A DNA stretch of 64,000 nucleotides from Rhizomys pruinosus (GCA_009823505.1 VZQC01006876.1:2377285-2441284); one strand, 5' to 3'. Shown: positions 43,834-59,287, numbered from the stretch's first letter. Translations and numbers: made by a program. Notes: generated from the letters alone by a model not told the origin.

Positions 43834-44278
43834 GGGACTGAAGAGATGGCCCGGGGCTGGAGAGATGGCCTAACGGTTAAGAGCGCTAACTGCTCTTGCA
43901 GAGGACCCACATGGAGGCTGAGAATCATCTTTAACTTCAGCTCCAGGGGAATCCGATGCCCTCTTCTGACCTCCACCGCATTGCATGACACAGGTGCGCC
44001 AACCTACATGCAGACAGTACATTCATACACATAAAATTAATTAATTAATTAATTTTTAAAAAAAGAGATGGCTCAACGATTAAGAGCACTGGCTGCTCTT
44101 GCAGAGGACCCAGGTTCAGATCCCAGCACACACATGGTGGCTAACAACCATCCATAACTCCAGTTCCAGGGGATCCAATGCCCTCTTCTGACTCTGTGGG
44201 CACTGCACTACATGGGTACATTCACATGCATGCAGCTGATACACCATACATATAAAATAAAAATAATAAATAAAATAT
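43834..44278 (+). repeat. B2 SINE split by a younger B2
   Basis: Its first 20 nt (GGACTGAAGAGATGGCCC) are at 43834 and its remainder (GATGGCTCAACGATTAAGAG onward) resumes at 44069. The insert is 43854-44066. The repeated AGAGATGGC(C/T)C marks the inner target duplication. Confidence 0.88.
43854..44066 (+). repeat. B2 SINE nested in a B2
   Basis: GGGGCTGGAGAGATGGCCTA head to an (AATT)n/A tail. About 30 nt of the body between GAGGACCC and ACATGGAGG are missing. Confidence 0.9.
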
Positions 44279-44304
44279 TTTAAAGCTGCTATGCTATAGT
44301 CACC

Positions 44305-44415
44305 TCGCCAGGGAACTTGTTAGACCTGAGAAACCTTGGGCCACCCTGGACCTAGAGAATCAGAGTGTACATTTTGTCTGTGTTCCTGCGGGATTCATAT
44401 GTATGTGAAAGTCAT
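44305..44415. repeat. MER5A-like remnant
   Basis: GGAACTTGTTAGACCTGAGA, ACCCTGGACCTAGAGAATCA and GATTCATATGTATGTGAAAG follow MER5A landmarks in order. Confidence 0.6.
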
Positions 44416-44564
44416 TGTATTGGCAAATAACTTCATCCCAGGCCACCACAGCATGTTGGAAAAGGAGCTTTATATTTGAGGAGAATGTTGGGGTACTGGG
44501 GATAGCTGACGAAAGCCATTCAAGTATTCGTAAGGTCACCTTAAATAAGCTATCAACCTCCGGG

Positions 44565-44731
44565 TTTTGTTTTGTTTTGTTTTTTATCTTTTTGAGAAAG
44601 GGTCTCCCTGCAGCCCCAGCTGCTGTCCTGGAACTCACTCTGTAGACCAAGCTAGACTTTAACTCACAGAGATCTGCCAGCCTCTACCTCCCGAATGCTG
44701 GGATTAAAGGTGTGCAGCACCACACCCAGCA
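44565..44731 (-). repeat. B1 SINE
   Basis: Complete minus-strand B1 with TTTTG-repeat tail. One extra CTG in CCCCAGCTGCTGTCCTGG. Confidence 0.92.
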
Positions 44732-45023
44732 ATCTCTTTTCTTATAGTGTACATAGTCCCAACTATCCTAACCACCCTTTACTTGTTTTCAGGAAAAATT
44801 CTCTGAGAAGTTTCAAGTGGTCTCTTACATGATAGGATTTGACATTTGGCCCAGAATTCCTTAGCTGTTATGAACACATGCACCTTGAGTCTCTTCCTAT
44901 ATGGCCTCTATATGCTGACAAATTTAAAATCAGTAGGATTTGCTTCTACCATTTGTTATTTCATAATTCCATTCTTCCTGTGTTAATAGAGTCTATCCAA
45001 AGTCTTTAGGATATTTTCAAAAT

Positions 45024-45418
45024 TTGGAGATTTTTTTTTTTTTAATTTCAACATGGGATATTTTCAATGTCTCCACTTCCTTCCGGAGTTTGTCATTTTC
45101 TCCCTCTTGTTCTTTCTGGCATTTGTCATTCTCTCTCTCTAGGTCCTTCTTGAGGTTTTCATTCTCTCTCCATAGTTCTCTGACTTGTTCTTTATATTCT
45201 TTGATTTCTTTGAAAACGTCTGAAATTGTTCCTCTAAAATCTGTGTCCTGGGCTATCCCCAGGGGCATCCCACTGTAGGAATCTCCCATAGGGTTGGTGG
45301 AATTATCCTGCACCTTTCCCATGTTGTCTCTTCTTCGTGTCCCTGGCATGTGGGTTTCTCTTTGCCTGTATTCCAATGTGAATCCCAAATGCCTCTTCAC
45401 TGTATTGAAGGCTTGCTT
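45024..45418 (-). pseudogene. L1 ORF1 N-terminal fragment (coiled coil)
   Basis: A 127-residue minus-strand frame. Its start (LGFTLEYRQRETHMPG) parallels the ORF1-start region of the decayed L1 at 52.2 kb (LALEYRGTRRNTHMP), and its second half is a charged heptad-repeat coiled coil (EIKEYKEQVRELWRENENL). This is the layout of the L1 ORF1 RNA-binding protein N-terminus. The RNA-recognition and C-terminal domains are missing, and an A-rich stretch ends the homology. Confidence 0.78.
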
Positions 45419-45419
45419 T

Positions 45420-45893
45420 GTTAATCCTGGGTGTCAATTTGACTGGACTAAGGAACAAATAACAGAAAAAGGATCTTCGGATTGGACTACCTCAACCCAG
45501 ATGGCCCACCCCCAAATGTGGGCGTTACCTTCTGCTGGCAGGCAGTATAAAAGGCCATGGAAGAGGGAGCTGGTCCCTTTTTTCCTGCGGCTTGCCTCTC
45601 TCTCACTGGTGAGTTTGTCTTGCTGCTGTGATCAACCCTTTGGATCCCAGTGTGTACTGAGACCGGCAGATCTCCTGGAATCCATCAGGCCTTCAGCACC
45701 AGATTGGGACTACTGAGACATCCAGCCTTGCGGACTGAGCAGTTCCCTGGATTCTCACTCTACAATGCAGCACAGCTACTGTCAGACTCCTTGAACTCTG
45801 TCATGTGAGCAAATCAATAAATTGTATATAGCTATATATTCGTCCTGTTGCTTCTGTTTCTTTAGAGAACCCTGACTAATACACTTTGCTTGC
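45420..45893 (+). mobile_element. Solo LTR-like (ERVL/MLT2-style) repeat
   Basis: TTAATCCTGGGTGTCAATTT start, TATAAAAGG promoter-like box at 45547-45555, CTGAGACATCCAGCCTTGCG shared with the composite elements, AATAAATTG signal, and the ending CTTTAGAGAACCCTGACTAA. Short near-identical words (CTTTG) at both edges may be a target duplication. Confidence 0.68.
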
Positions 45894-45894
45894 C

Positions 45895-46195
45895 TCCTTC
45901 GGATGCCCTTCCAGGTATACTGCCCACCTCAGCTGATTCCAGGCACTGTCCTTCATGAACTGTGTCAAAGGACTGGGGATGGTCAAAGCATGAGAAGGCT
46001 TATGGCTTGAGAGAAAGGAGAGGTTGTCACAGTGCCTATAAACACATTATAGTCACAAAGGCTTAATGACTTACTGCATTCATTCAAGGAAAAGTTTCCT
46101 CAGATATATACTAGTACCTGAGGCCAAAGGCTAATACATTCCTTTTCATCTGCCTGACATGAGGAAATATTAATGGTGAAAAAAATCAAACATTT
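45895..46195. other. No gene seen
   Basis: Unrecognised sequence. Confidence 0.4.
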
Positions 46196-46202
46196 ATATC
46201 TC

Positions 46203-46355
46203 TGGGCATGGTGGCACCTGACTTTAAACCCATCACGTGGGAGGCAGAGGTAGGCAGGTCTCTGGGAATTCAAGGCCAGCATGGTCTACATAGTGAGTTC
46301 CAGGACAGCTAGGGCTACAGAGAGTCCCTATCTCAAAAAGACCAAAAAGAAAAAA
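46203..46355 (+). repeat. B1 SINE with target duplication
   Basis: GGGCATGGTGGCACCTGACT to CCCTATCTCAAAAAGACC. AAAATCAAA(C/T)(A/T)TTTATATCTC-type words flank it. Confidence 0.92.
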
Positions 46356-46670
46356 AATCAAATTTTTATCTCTATAGATTCTCTGTGATCTCAAATTATT
46401 GGAAGAAAGGGCACTATGAAGTTGGCAGATATCATAATCAAAGGATGAAATTATTATCATTATCTTTCCTTTACATTTTTCTGCATTTTCCAAATCACAT
46501 TTTCATCAATATTTCATTTGCTTATTTCTCTTAGTAACATATTTTTGAATTTGGGGTTTAAGATAAATCTTACTTAGTAAAGGATGAAGGGACCAAATGA
46601 TACACAGGAAATCTAGCATCTTATTCACAGATGTCCATTAAACTCTTGTCTTTAAGATACCTGAAGCCAG

Positions 46671-46912
46671 GGCTGGAGAGATGGCTCAGCAGTTAAGAGC
46701 ACTGGCTGCTCTTGCAGAGGACCTGGGTTTGATTCCCAGTACCCACATGGCAGATAACAACCATCTGTAACTCCAGTTCCAGGGGAATCTGACACCCTCT
46801 TCTGACCTCCGTGACACTGCACAACACGGGTGCACAAACCTACATGCAGACAGTACATTTGTACACATAAAAAAATAAATAAATAAAAATTTAAAAAAAC
46901 ATAAAATTTAAA
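46671..46912 (+). repeat. B2 SINE
   Basis: GGGCTGGAGAGATGGCTCAG to a double A/T tail. AAGAT(A/G)CCT(G/C)AA flanks it. 46360-46655 before it is unrecognised and A/T-rich. Confidence 0.93.
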
Positions 46913-46929
46913 AAAGATGCCTCAAATCT

Positions 46930-47690
46930 GATATAGTAGAATCAAGAGAATTTCTTTAACCCATAAACTGGGAACCATCTTGGAAAATACAATAAAGCCC
47001 TGTCTCAATAGAAAGAAAAGTAAAGAACTAAAAGCTTAAAATATTTCTTCAATGATCCAAAAGATAACAAGGAAGACTTTTGATCCTTTCAGAGAAGCCT
47101 TAAGCCCCAACGATTGCATTGGACCATTTACCCACCCACATCTAGAATGTTCCAACTCCTACCACTTCACTTACCTGGCCTGGCCTTGACCTTGATCATG
47201 ACTCTGGTTCTGACATCTGCTCCATGAGTTTCTTGATCATCTACCCACTGCTCAGTAAAGATTCCGACTGGCTTCCACGGTCTGCTCTGACTGGCTTCCA
47301 CGCTCAACCCTACGTCTGCCTCCCAGGTCCATCCTGTCACACTGGTTGATGACAACAGGCAGCCTGTTCCTCATGGCCGCATTCCTGGCCTCTGGTAGAG
47401 GGTCCCCCAGCTCCTTTACAATGGCACGCTCCACCCCTTATTGTAAAGTGCTAGTTTCTGTCTTGCTGTGCCCTACCCTGCTGTAGGTATATAATTCCAA
47501 GAGGACACCATCCAGAGCCTCTACAGGATATAACAGGTTACCTAAGCTTGACATCCATGGCTAACCAAGGACTTTCATTCACACCAGCTAGTCACAACAG
47601 CTTTTAACACAAGGCCTATTGGGAGAAGTTTATTTACAAAGGAGGAAAAGTCACAACAATATTGAATAAAACAGGCATTTGACATGCAAT
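46930..47690. other. No repeat seen; weak exon-like segment on minus strand
   Basis: Minus-strand DNA from about 47434 to 47176 is open in overlapping frames and ends GCCAGGCCAG/GTAAG, a consensus splice-donor word. I recognise no protein family in it and see no clear acceptor, so no gene is called. Confidence 0.3.
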
Positions 47691-47905
47691 GATGCACGCC
47701 TGCAATTCTAGCACTTGGGAGGCAAAAGCACGAAGATCAAAAGTTGAGGACTAACCTTTGCTACATAGATAATTCAAGGCCTGTCTGTGGGAGATCCTGA
47801 ATCAAGAAAACAATGCCAAAGCATGGTGGACCACACCCTTAATCCCAGCACTCCTGGCCCATCTTGGTCTATCTAGAGAAATTCTGTCTCAAGAAAAACA
47901 GAAAC
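47690..47905 (+). repeat. Two old B1-like SINEs in tandem
   Basis: CTGCAATTCTAGCACTTGGG with degraded flanks (47690-47805), then CAAAGCATGGTGGACCACAC to ATTCTGTCTCAAGAAAAAC (47815-47905). Confidence 0.65.
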
Positions 47906-47990
47906 AAAAATAAAACAAAACAAACAGCAACAAAGAAAATTTTAAAGCCAATCCCAGATTTCTGAAATATGATTTAAAAAATATAAAGCT

Positions 47991-48225
47991 GGGGCTGGAG
48001 AGATGGCCTAGCAGTTGGGAGCACCAACTGCTCTTGCAGAGGACCTGGGTTCGATCCCCAGCACCCACATGGCAGCTAAGAACCGTCTTTAACTCCAGTT
48101 CCAGGAGAATCTGATGCCCTCTTCTGACCTCCAGGGCATTGCATGACATGGGTGCACAAACCTACATGCAGACAGTACATTCATACACATAAAAATAAAT
48201 AAATAAAAATTTAAAAATATAGAAA
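47991..48225 (+). repeat. B2 SINE with target duplication
   Basis: Full B2. AAAAATATA(A/G)A(A)GC flanks it at about 47977-47990 and 48214-48229. Confidence 0.93.
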
Positions 48226-48566
48226 GCCAACAACTAGCACATTAAACAAAGAAATACCGGTTTTAAAATCTTTTTATTTTCTTCTCAACTAAGCTATAGA
48301 TGTTCACTAAATTTGATTGTGACTTTATAAGTTTTCATGAATTCTATGAAATAAGAAAATGTTTAAAGAAATATAAACCTTGAGGACCAGATCCTCAACT
48401 GACCTTGAGAAAACAAAAACCTTGGTTAATCTGGGCTGTGTGGCCTTAAACATCCAAAAGGAAAGTATAACCAGAAATATATAAATAATAAGTCCTGAGA
48501 TCTGAGATCAGGTATAAAACTTTAGAGCTTAGTAAAAAGACAAAAAGTAAAAAAAAAAAGAGTAGG

Positions 48567-48797
48567 GGGGCTGGAGAGATGGCCTAGCAGTTGAGAGCAC
48601 CGACTGCTCTTGCAGAGGACCCGGGTCCGATCCCCAGCACCCACATGGCAACTAGGAACCATCTTTAACTCCAGTTCCGGGGGAATCCGACACCCTCTTC
48701 TGACCTCCGCAGCATTGCATGGGTGCACAAACCTACATGCAGACAGTACATTCATACACACAATAAATAAAAAAATATATAAAATAAAAAAAAAAAA
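48567..48797 (+). repeat. B2 SINE inside composite copy 2
   Basis: GGGGCTGGAGAGATGGCCTA to an A12 tail; about 9 nt shorter than siblings around GCATTGCATGGGTGC. Confidence 0.92.
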
Positions 48798-49227
48798 GAG
48801 CACAGTTGTTTTACCTGTCTTACTGGCAAGTGCAGCTACCCTGTGGCTGCCACTGCTTTTACCATCCTTCAAAGACGTGAGACATAGCTTTTCAACCTTC
48901 TAATATGGACTGAAGACTCATGTGTCTCCAAGAATCCTCCAAACCTTCAGTGCCAGATGGGGACTGCTAAGACATCTAACTTGTGGACTGAGCTACTACT
49001 GGGGTTTCAGCCTTTTCAGAGTACAGACTGCCATTGTTGGACTACCCAAGTTGTATCATGGAGACCAGTACAGGAAGATCAAGACAGGACTTGGCGCTTA
49101 CTGGACCTCGTTTGGTGACCAGGGGAAGGGAAGATCCCAGTGTGGAACACAAGGGTAGAACTGATGGTGGTTTGGGCTTGCCAAGGAGGAGCCTTCAAAC
49201 ATGACATCTTTCAGCCTAATAAAGAAA

Positions 49228-49562
49228 AAAAAATCATAAACTGAAGATGCTAAAACCTATTATATATGTGGCATGCTTATGTGCACATTTTGGAATGATG
49301 CATATTGGAAGGAATAACAGCAACAACAACAACAGAAAGACTGCGTCAAAGAACTGACTGAAACAGTGAACTGTTTGAAACAGTAAACTTCTGCATCGAG
49401 AATCTTGAGAGAGACTGAGAAAAAGATGAAAAACATTTTTGGCAGATGCCTGAGCTCTGATGGGGTGGGGGTGGGGGGCAGAGGGGGGTCACGGGTCTAG
49501 ATTTGATTTGTAATTTTGTATGAAATGGACAGAGTGTCAATAAAAAATTGGCTTTGAAAAAA
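49228..49562 (+). mobile_element. L1 3' UTR part of composite copy 2
   Basis: ATCATAAACTGAAGATGCTA, GATGCATATTGGAAGGAATA, (CAA)n and GTCAATAAAAAATTGGC parallel 23905-24239 and the L1 end at 59 kb. A G-rich stretch lies at about 49460-49490. Confidence 0.82.
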
Positions 49563-49577
49563 AAAGAAATATAAATA

Positions 49578-49717
49578 TCACCAGGCATGGTGACGAACAC
49601 CTTTAATCCCAGCACTTGGGCAGCAGAGGCAGGCAGATGTCAGTGAGTCCAAGGCCAGCCTAGTCTAGAGTGAGCTCCAGGACAGCTGGGGCTACAGGGA
49701 AATCCTGTCTCAAAAAA

Positions 49718-49762
<45 letters not shown>
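49578..49762 (+). repeat. B1 SINE with (CA)n tail
   Basis: ACCAGGCATGGTGACGAACA to GGGAAATCCTGTCTCAAAAA; (CA)n at 49720-49762. Confidence 0.92.
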
Positions 49763-49764
<2 letters not shown>

Positions 49765-50015
49765 GAATTAAGAGTCGAAAAAAACATTAAGAGTACTCCT
49801 AGACTGAAAACCTTAATGAAATAAATGTGTGTCTTCCAAAACTAATATCATTTACTAAAAATAATCAGAATACCGCAAAAATTTTTGTGTGCTCAGAGAG
49901 ATAATTGTAACATTTCCAAAGAAGAATAAATGTGAGAAAATTGCTGAAAATCTTTAAAACTAAAATGATGAATTGTGTGCCCTCAGTGTCAGCACTAACG
50001 ATGGAAGCCACTGTA
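49765..50015. other. No gene seen
   Basis: A/T-rich unrecognised sequence. Confidence 0.4.
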
Positions 50016-50016
50016 A

Positions 50017-50114
50017 ACTAGGCCAGCCTGGTCTACAGAGCGAGTTCCAGGACAGCTGGGGCTACAAGGGGACCCTGTCTCAAAAAGACTAAAAAAAAAA
50101 AAAAAAAAAAAAAA
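50017..50114 (+). repeat. B1 SINE, 5'-truncated
   Basis: Starts at AGGCCAGCCTGGTCTACAGA and ends in an A24 run. 50115-50310 is unrecognised. Confidence 0.88.
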
Positions 50115-50323
50115 GAACTGGCTGTACAACCAACAGAGCCACAGAAGAGCCCTAAATCAGGTCCGAGGCAGGATAGAAACTCATTGTAGGGTAAAGGAAG
50201 CACGCCAATTCAAAGGGAAAACATTATTTCATATATGCTGTTACCATGACTGGAAAGTGTCTGTGAAAAAGGAATTTATTACACACCTTCTTTCCCATAT
50301 CATGTTAAAAAATAAATTCCAGG

Positions 50324-50437
50324 GACTGGAGAGATGGCGCAGTGGTTGAGAGCATTTGCAGAGGATCTGAGTTCAGTTCCCACCAACTACACAGTCATAT
50401 ACATACATGTAAAATAAAACAAATAAATCTAAAAATA
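50324..50437 (+). repeat. Short B2 SINE with target duplication
   Basis: GACTGGAGAGATGGCGCAGT head, most of the body deleted, A/T tail. AATAAATTCCAGG is at 50311-50323 and 50438-50450. Confidence 0.9.
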
Positions 50438-50450
50438 AATAAATTCCAGG

Positions 50451-50545
50451 ACTGGGGCTGTCACTCAGTGACAGAGCACTCTAGCCTGTAATCTAGAGGC
50501 CCTAGGCTCAATCCCAAGCACCACTAAAAATAAAATAAAATAATT
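50451..50545 (+). repeat. ID-type SINE
   Basis: ACTGGGGCTGTCACTCAGTG and CTAGGCTCAATCCCAAGCAC with an AAATAAAAT tail. Confidence 0.72.
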
Positions 50546-50550
50546 CCAAG

Positions 50551-50690
50551 GGGCCAGGCGTGGCGTCGCACACCTGTAATCCCAGCACTTGGGAGACAGA
50601 AGCAGTTCAAGGCCAACCTAGTCTACATAGTGAGTTCCAGGAAAGCTTGGGGCTATAGGGAGACCCTGTCTCAAAAAAGACCAAATAAAT
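50551..50690 (+). repeat. B1 SINE
   Basis: GGCCAGGCGTGGCGTCGCAC to AGACCCTGTCTCAAAAAAGA; about 15 nt missing before GTTCAAGGCC. Confidence 0.9.
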
Positions 50691-50691
50691 T

Positions 50692-50918
50692 GGACTGGAG
50701 AGATGGCCTAGCAGTTTAGAGCACTGACTGCTCTTGCAGAGGACCTTGGTTCAATCCCCAGCACCCACATGGCGGCTGAGAATTGTCTTTAACTCCAGTT
50801 CCAGGGGAATCTGACACCCTCTTCTGACCTCCAAATTGCACTACCTGGGTGCACAAACCTACATGGAGACAGTACATTCATACACATAAAAAATAAATAA
50901 AACTTAAAAAAAAATTTA
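50692..50918 (+). repeat. B2 SINE inserted at the B1 tail
   Basis: GGACTGGAGAGATGGCCTAG to an A/T tail; AGACCAAATAAAT is on both sides. Confidence 0.93.
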
Positions 50919-50997
50919 AAGACCAAATAAATAAATAAATAATTCCAAGAAAGACTAATAAGAGTTTTAATACAAAAAAATAATTAAAAATTAGAGA

Positions 50998-51163
50998 GGC
51001 CAGGCATGGTGTTGCACGCCTTTAATCCTAGCACTTGGGAGGCAGAGGCAGGCAGATCTCTGTGAGTTCAAGGCCAGCTTGGTCTACAGAGTGAGTTCCG
51101 GGACAGCCAGAGCTACAGGGAGACCCTGTCTCAAAAAAGACCAAAAAAACCCCCCAAAAAAAA
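50998..51163 (+). repeat. B1 SINE
   Basis: GAGGCCAGGCATGGTGTTGC to GAGACCCTGTCTCAAAAAAG with an A/C6 tail. AAAA(G)ATTAGAGA flanks it. Confidence 0.93.
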
Positions 51164-51239
51164 AGATTAGAGAAATTTGAAGGGAGGGAAAAATATTTCT
51201 CCTGTAACAGAGAAAGTTTTTTTTAGTATAATCATTCTT

Positions 51240-51497
51240 TTCTTGTTAATTTTTTTTATTATGTTATTTTTTGTATGTGTAATGAACCTGTATTGTCTGC
51301 ATGCAGGTCTGTGCACCCGTGTCATGCAATGCCGCGAGGTCAGAAGAGGGTCCAGATTCCCCTGGAACTGGAGTTCATCCTGGACATTGGAGTACAGATG
51401 TTTCCTTAAAACTGCCATGTGGGTCCTGGGGACAGAGCCCCGGGTCCTCTGCACAGAGCGTCGGTGCTCTTATACGCTAGGCTATCTCTCCGCCCCA
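51240..51497 (-). repeat. B2 SINE with many small indels
   Basis: Recognisable throughout, but with one- and two-base gains and losses against siblings (for example CTTATACGCTAGGC, GTTCATCCTGGACATTGG). This kind of damage begins here and continues to about 59.2 kb. Confidence 0.88.
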
Positions 51498-51624
51498 CTT
51501 CAAAGGTTTTTAATAGGACCCTTAGGGGCCAAGAATGAAACATTGAGTTTTAACTACAAGAAATTTTGCCATGGTGACCATGGAACAAAACATTTTCCAC
51601 AAATCAAAAGATAAACAATCACGG

Positions 51625-51775
51625 GACATGGTGGCCCACACCTTTGATCCCAGACTATGGGAGGCGCAACGATCTCTGTGTACATGAGGCAGCCTGGTCT
51701 ACATAGTGAGTTCTAGGCAGCTGGATAGAGGGCAGACCCTGTCTGCAAAAAAGACAGCCCCCCAAAGACTAAAAT
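51625..51775 (+). repeat. B1 SINE with many small indels
   Basis: GGGACATGGTGGCCCACACC to CAGACCCTGTCTGCAAAAAA; several short indels in the middle. Confidence 0.8.
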
Positions 51776-52149
51776 AGACTAGATGAAAATATTCGAGGAG
51801 ATCTCCTGAGACCAGCTGAAGCACAGGAAGGTAGGTAGGAACTGGGTGCTTCAGCAAGGCTGATTGTTGATTGATTTAATCTAGTTAATCTGTTAGTCCA
51901 GTTGTCTTTGATTGGTTTGCTTTTGTGGCTGTGGGTGCTGAGTTATCCTCCCAGCCAGTTTAAAGGTAGGCTTGTGTGAGGCTTGAGGTCTGAGATCTTC
52001 CGAGACCAGCTAGTGCAGGTACCAGCGCATGGGCTAAAGAGCAAACCGACACACCACCCCCACCACCACCGGAGGGGAGGAGGAAAGCACGCCCGCCAAC
52101 TGGAATATAAAGGCAAATCTGAAAGGAAGGAAGCAAGGAGCAAAAAGCC

Positions 52150-54300
52150 TTCAAGGCAAAACAGTGAAGAGGCATTTAGGGAACTCGCATTGGAATACAG
52201 AGGAACAAGGAGAAACACCCATATGCCAATGAGCAAAGGAGAGAGGCCAGTAAGCGGGGGAACAAAGGAGAAAGAGACACAAGAAAATAGGAAGAAGACA
52301 CATGGGCATCAAAAAAAAGGAAATAGAGGGCAGGATGGGCAAAATCCCGCAGAGACACAGGGAGTACATGAGCCTTCTCCACATGAAGGTCGTAGTGCTA
52401 GTTCTCAGCTGGCTGGGAGGGCCAAAGGCAGTCGTTACGCAAATTAACGAGTCCTACTTGTAAATGATTACTTGTTCAGTCGGGACATATTGGTGTGTCT
52501 CTACTCTTGAGTGCTGGCCCTCTGGGAGGAGGGTCGCGCCAGAACATAGTATCATAGAACAAAAAACAATATGAATAACGAGAAAGAGGGGGGTGTGATG
52601 GGGGTGGATATTTAGACGACGAACTAGAAGACTTTTAACTGATAAGAGCATAGACTCAAAAGAACTCAGAAAGAAGGAGCAATGAAGGAACTAAGCGCGA
52701 AGATAGGACGCTAGGGGAGAAGAGTAGGATGAGAGATACAAACTGGACCCGCGGGCAAGAGGGGAGTTCAAGGAACAGGAGCTTCATACAATGAGTCCCT
52801 TGGCTGAAAAAGATAGTAACACCGACCACGAAGCCAAAGCATAGCTAACACGATGTGTTGTACAGATAGAGCTTCGAAAAGCTATTTGCTATAGTCCAAG
52901 ACACGATAGCAAATCAGAAGAGGAGGGAAAAATGTAATACAGGGGGAATCAATGAAAAGAGCCTCGTCATCCCAGTGCGAGGATGGGAAAGGGGAAGTGG
53001 GATAGGACGTAGCAGCGCTGAGCACATGCGCACATGTAGAGATATAGCACTACAAAGTACAGGACTCTAGGATCCTGGATAAGAGCGATACAGAACCGTA
53101 CACTGAGCCTACAACAACTCAATATCAATAGACATCTATGAATACAACAAATGCTGCGGAGGCAATAACTCTAGCATCCATCACATCGAATAAAAGCAAA
53201 TGATAACAGACCAATGAGAACAGGATGGAGCACAGGACTATTAAAGAAGATTACACGAGGACCTCATAATCAGAGGAGATCACGAAGAGGAATCTGAAAA
53301 TGACATCCCAAGAGATAGGGCCTTGTAAGCATCAGTCCTTGCAACAGGTAATAACCTACCATGAAAATTCCCCAAGCATAAAAAAAAGGCAACCACCCAA
53401 TAACATAAGAATGAAAGCGACATAGACAGTCCAGAAGCAGACAAGTCGAAAAGCAATTCGTCCACACCGAGAACATCATAGGAATATAAGAATGCGATAA
53501 GCCAGACGCTCAGGAACACAGAGACTAAAATTCACTGTAACAGGGGGGGGATGTGCTTATAAGCGCACATAGAGAGAGAAAACTCAAGTTGAGCCGACAC
53601 CGCGGGATACTATCATCAGAATACAAGCAGAGCCTACTGACTACTCTCAATTCACAATATACGTACTAGTAAACACGCAAGGAACTGAGACCTCAGACCA
53701 GAGATGCATGCTAGTGAAACTCTGCCGCCCAAGTACTGGTAATCAAAGGTGTGGGCCTCCATGTCCAGCTGTGATATATGTTTATGGCCTTAACTTGCTG
53801 TGTGGAAAAGGCCGATGGTTGTGTCTTCACATGGATCAAATCGCCACAATGTAATTGTCGATATATAGTTAAGGAGACGTAGACAAACGCTTCCAGATAC
53901 TAAACAATCTTTGGCACACGAAATAAGAGGTGACCATTAAAAAACCGTCTGCCTACGTAGGCGGGACTAGGAGACTTTGAAGCAATTACAAAGCACTAGA
54001 AGCAAAAGATTGTGAGCCACACGACGCGACTTGCACCAGTGATACAAAACGCGGGCTCGAAATAGCAAATAAATAAAAGCATGCACCGCACGGAAGTAGG
54101 AAACAAAGCCGCTTATAAAGAACCGGAGGGAAGAAAAGGCCAGGAAAACTCCGTTCAAGGGAAGAGGAGAACAAGGAGAANGCATGGACAAAAGACAAGA
54201 TTAAAGAGTACTGTTCCGGAGAAAACACAATCCGTCAGAGAGATCTGGAATCATTCAAAGTGTAAGCGGAGAATAAAGGAGACAAGGACCATCACCCCAG
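52150..54300 (+). pseudogene. L1 ORF1 region, frameshifted
   Basis: Opening residues ELALEYRGTRRNTHMP stay in frame to about 52447 (the 154-residue frame), then frames break. The downstream ORF1 core cannot be followed by eye; the end coordinate is approximate. Its parallel at 45.0-45.4 kb confirms the identity of the start. Confidence 0.6.
53718..53770 (-). repeat. B1 fragment within the L1
   Basis: CTGCCGCCCAAGTACTGGTA and GGTGTGGGCCTCCATGTCCA match the B1 head region in reverse, with indels. Confidence 0.6.
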
Positions 54301-54379
54301 GGTCACCTTAAATAGTAATAAATAAAATCCATAGCAGAAGTTAGTAAACGAAAAACCCAAACCACAGAAAATGTGAAAG

Positions 54380-58810
<4,431 letters not shown>

Positions 58811-59156
58811 GGATGCTAGCTGCCAATTACACTAGTTTACGTATTTCTGTGCAGGGCTCCTAGAGCTTTTGTCCAAAGCATTCGGGAGTGATGCATATTG
58901 GAAGACACAACAACAACAACACACAGAAAGACGTGTGCATCAAGTATACGACTGAAACATTGAACTTCTGCCAAAACAGTCAACTTCCACAGGGAGAATA
59001 GCTGATAAAGACTGAAAAGAGATGGAAAGCATTTTTGGCAGAATGTGGAGCTCTGGGTGGGGGTGTGGGTATGGGGGGACACGAGGTCTAGATTTGATAA
59101 AAAATATATATAAATAAATTTAAAAAAATAAAAGGCTCATAAAAAAATAAATAAAT

Positions 59157-59202
59157 TGCTGGGTGTGGTGGAACACACCTTTAATCCCAGGAAAAAAAAA
59201 AG
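59157..59202 (+). repeat. B1 head stub with A-run
   Basis: GCTGGGTGTGGTGGAACACA then TTTAATCCCAGG and A10: only the first ~35 nt of a B1. Confidence 0.7.
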
Positions 59203-59287
59203 AAAATATTCGAAACTTTCCAGAAGCCTGGGAATCCTTATCCCTCATAGTTCAACCCTATAAAACAATCATTAAAAGAGAAACAAC

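Larger units (their letters stand above)
48378..49562 (+). mobile_element. Composite retroelement, copy 2 (LTR-like module + L1 3' UTR)
   Basis: AAAGAAATATAAA at 48365-48377 and 49563-49575 brackets the unit. It starts within the LTR-like module (GAGGACCAGATCCTCAACTG), carries a later B2 (48567-48797) exactly where copy 1 has its (CA)n, then passes through CAGCCTAATAAAGAAAAAAA straight into the L1 3' UTR (ATCATAAACTGAAGATGC). The joint is the same as in copy 1 but without U1. Its own target duplication shows the fused unit inserted as one piece. Confidence 0.8.

Noticed and set aside
43587..44278. tRNA gene candidates and a repeat-spacer array resembling CRISPR
   Set aside because: The tRNA-like boxes belong to B2 SINEs with tails and target duplications. 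Repeats of ~230 nt in a rodent genome are not CRISPR.
45420..45893. An intact endogenous retrovirus
   Set aside because: Only solo LTR-like sequences were seen. No gag, pol or env frame could be recognised anywhere in the window.
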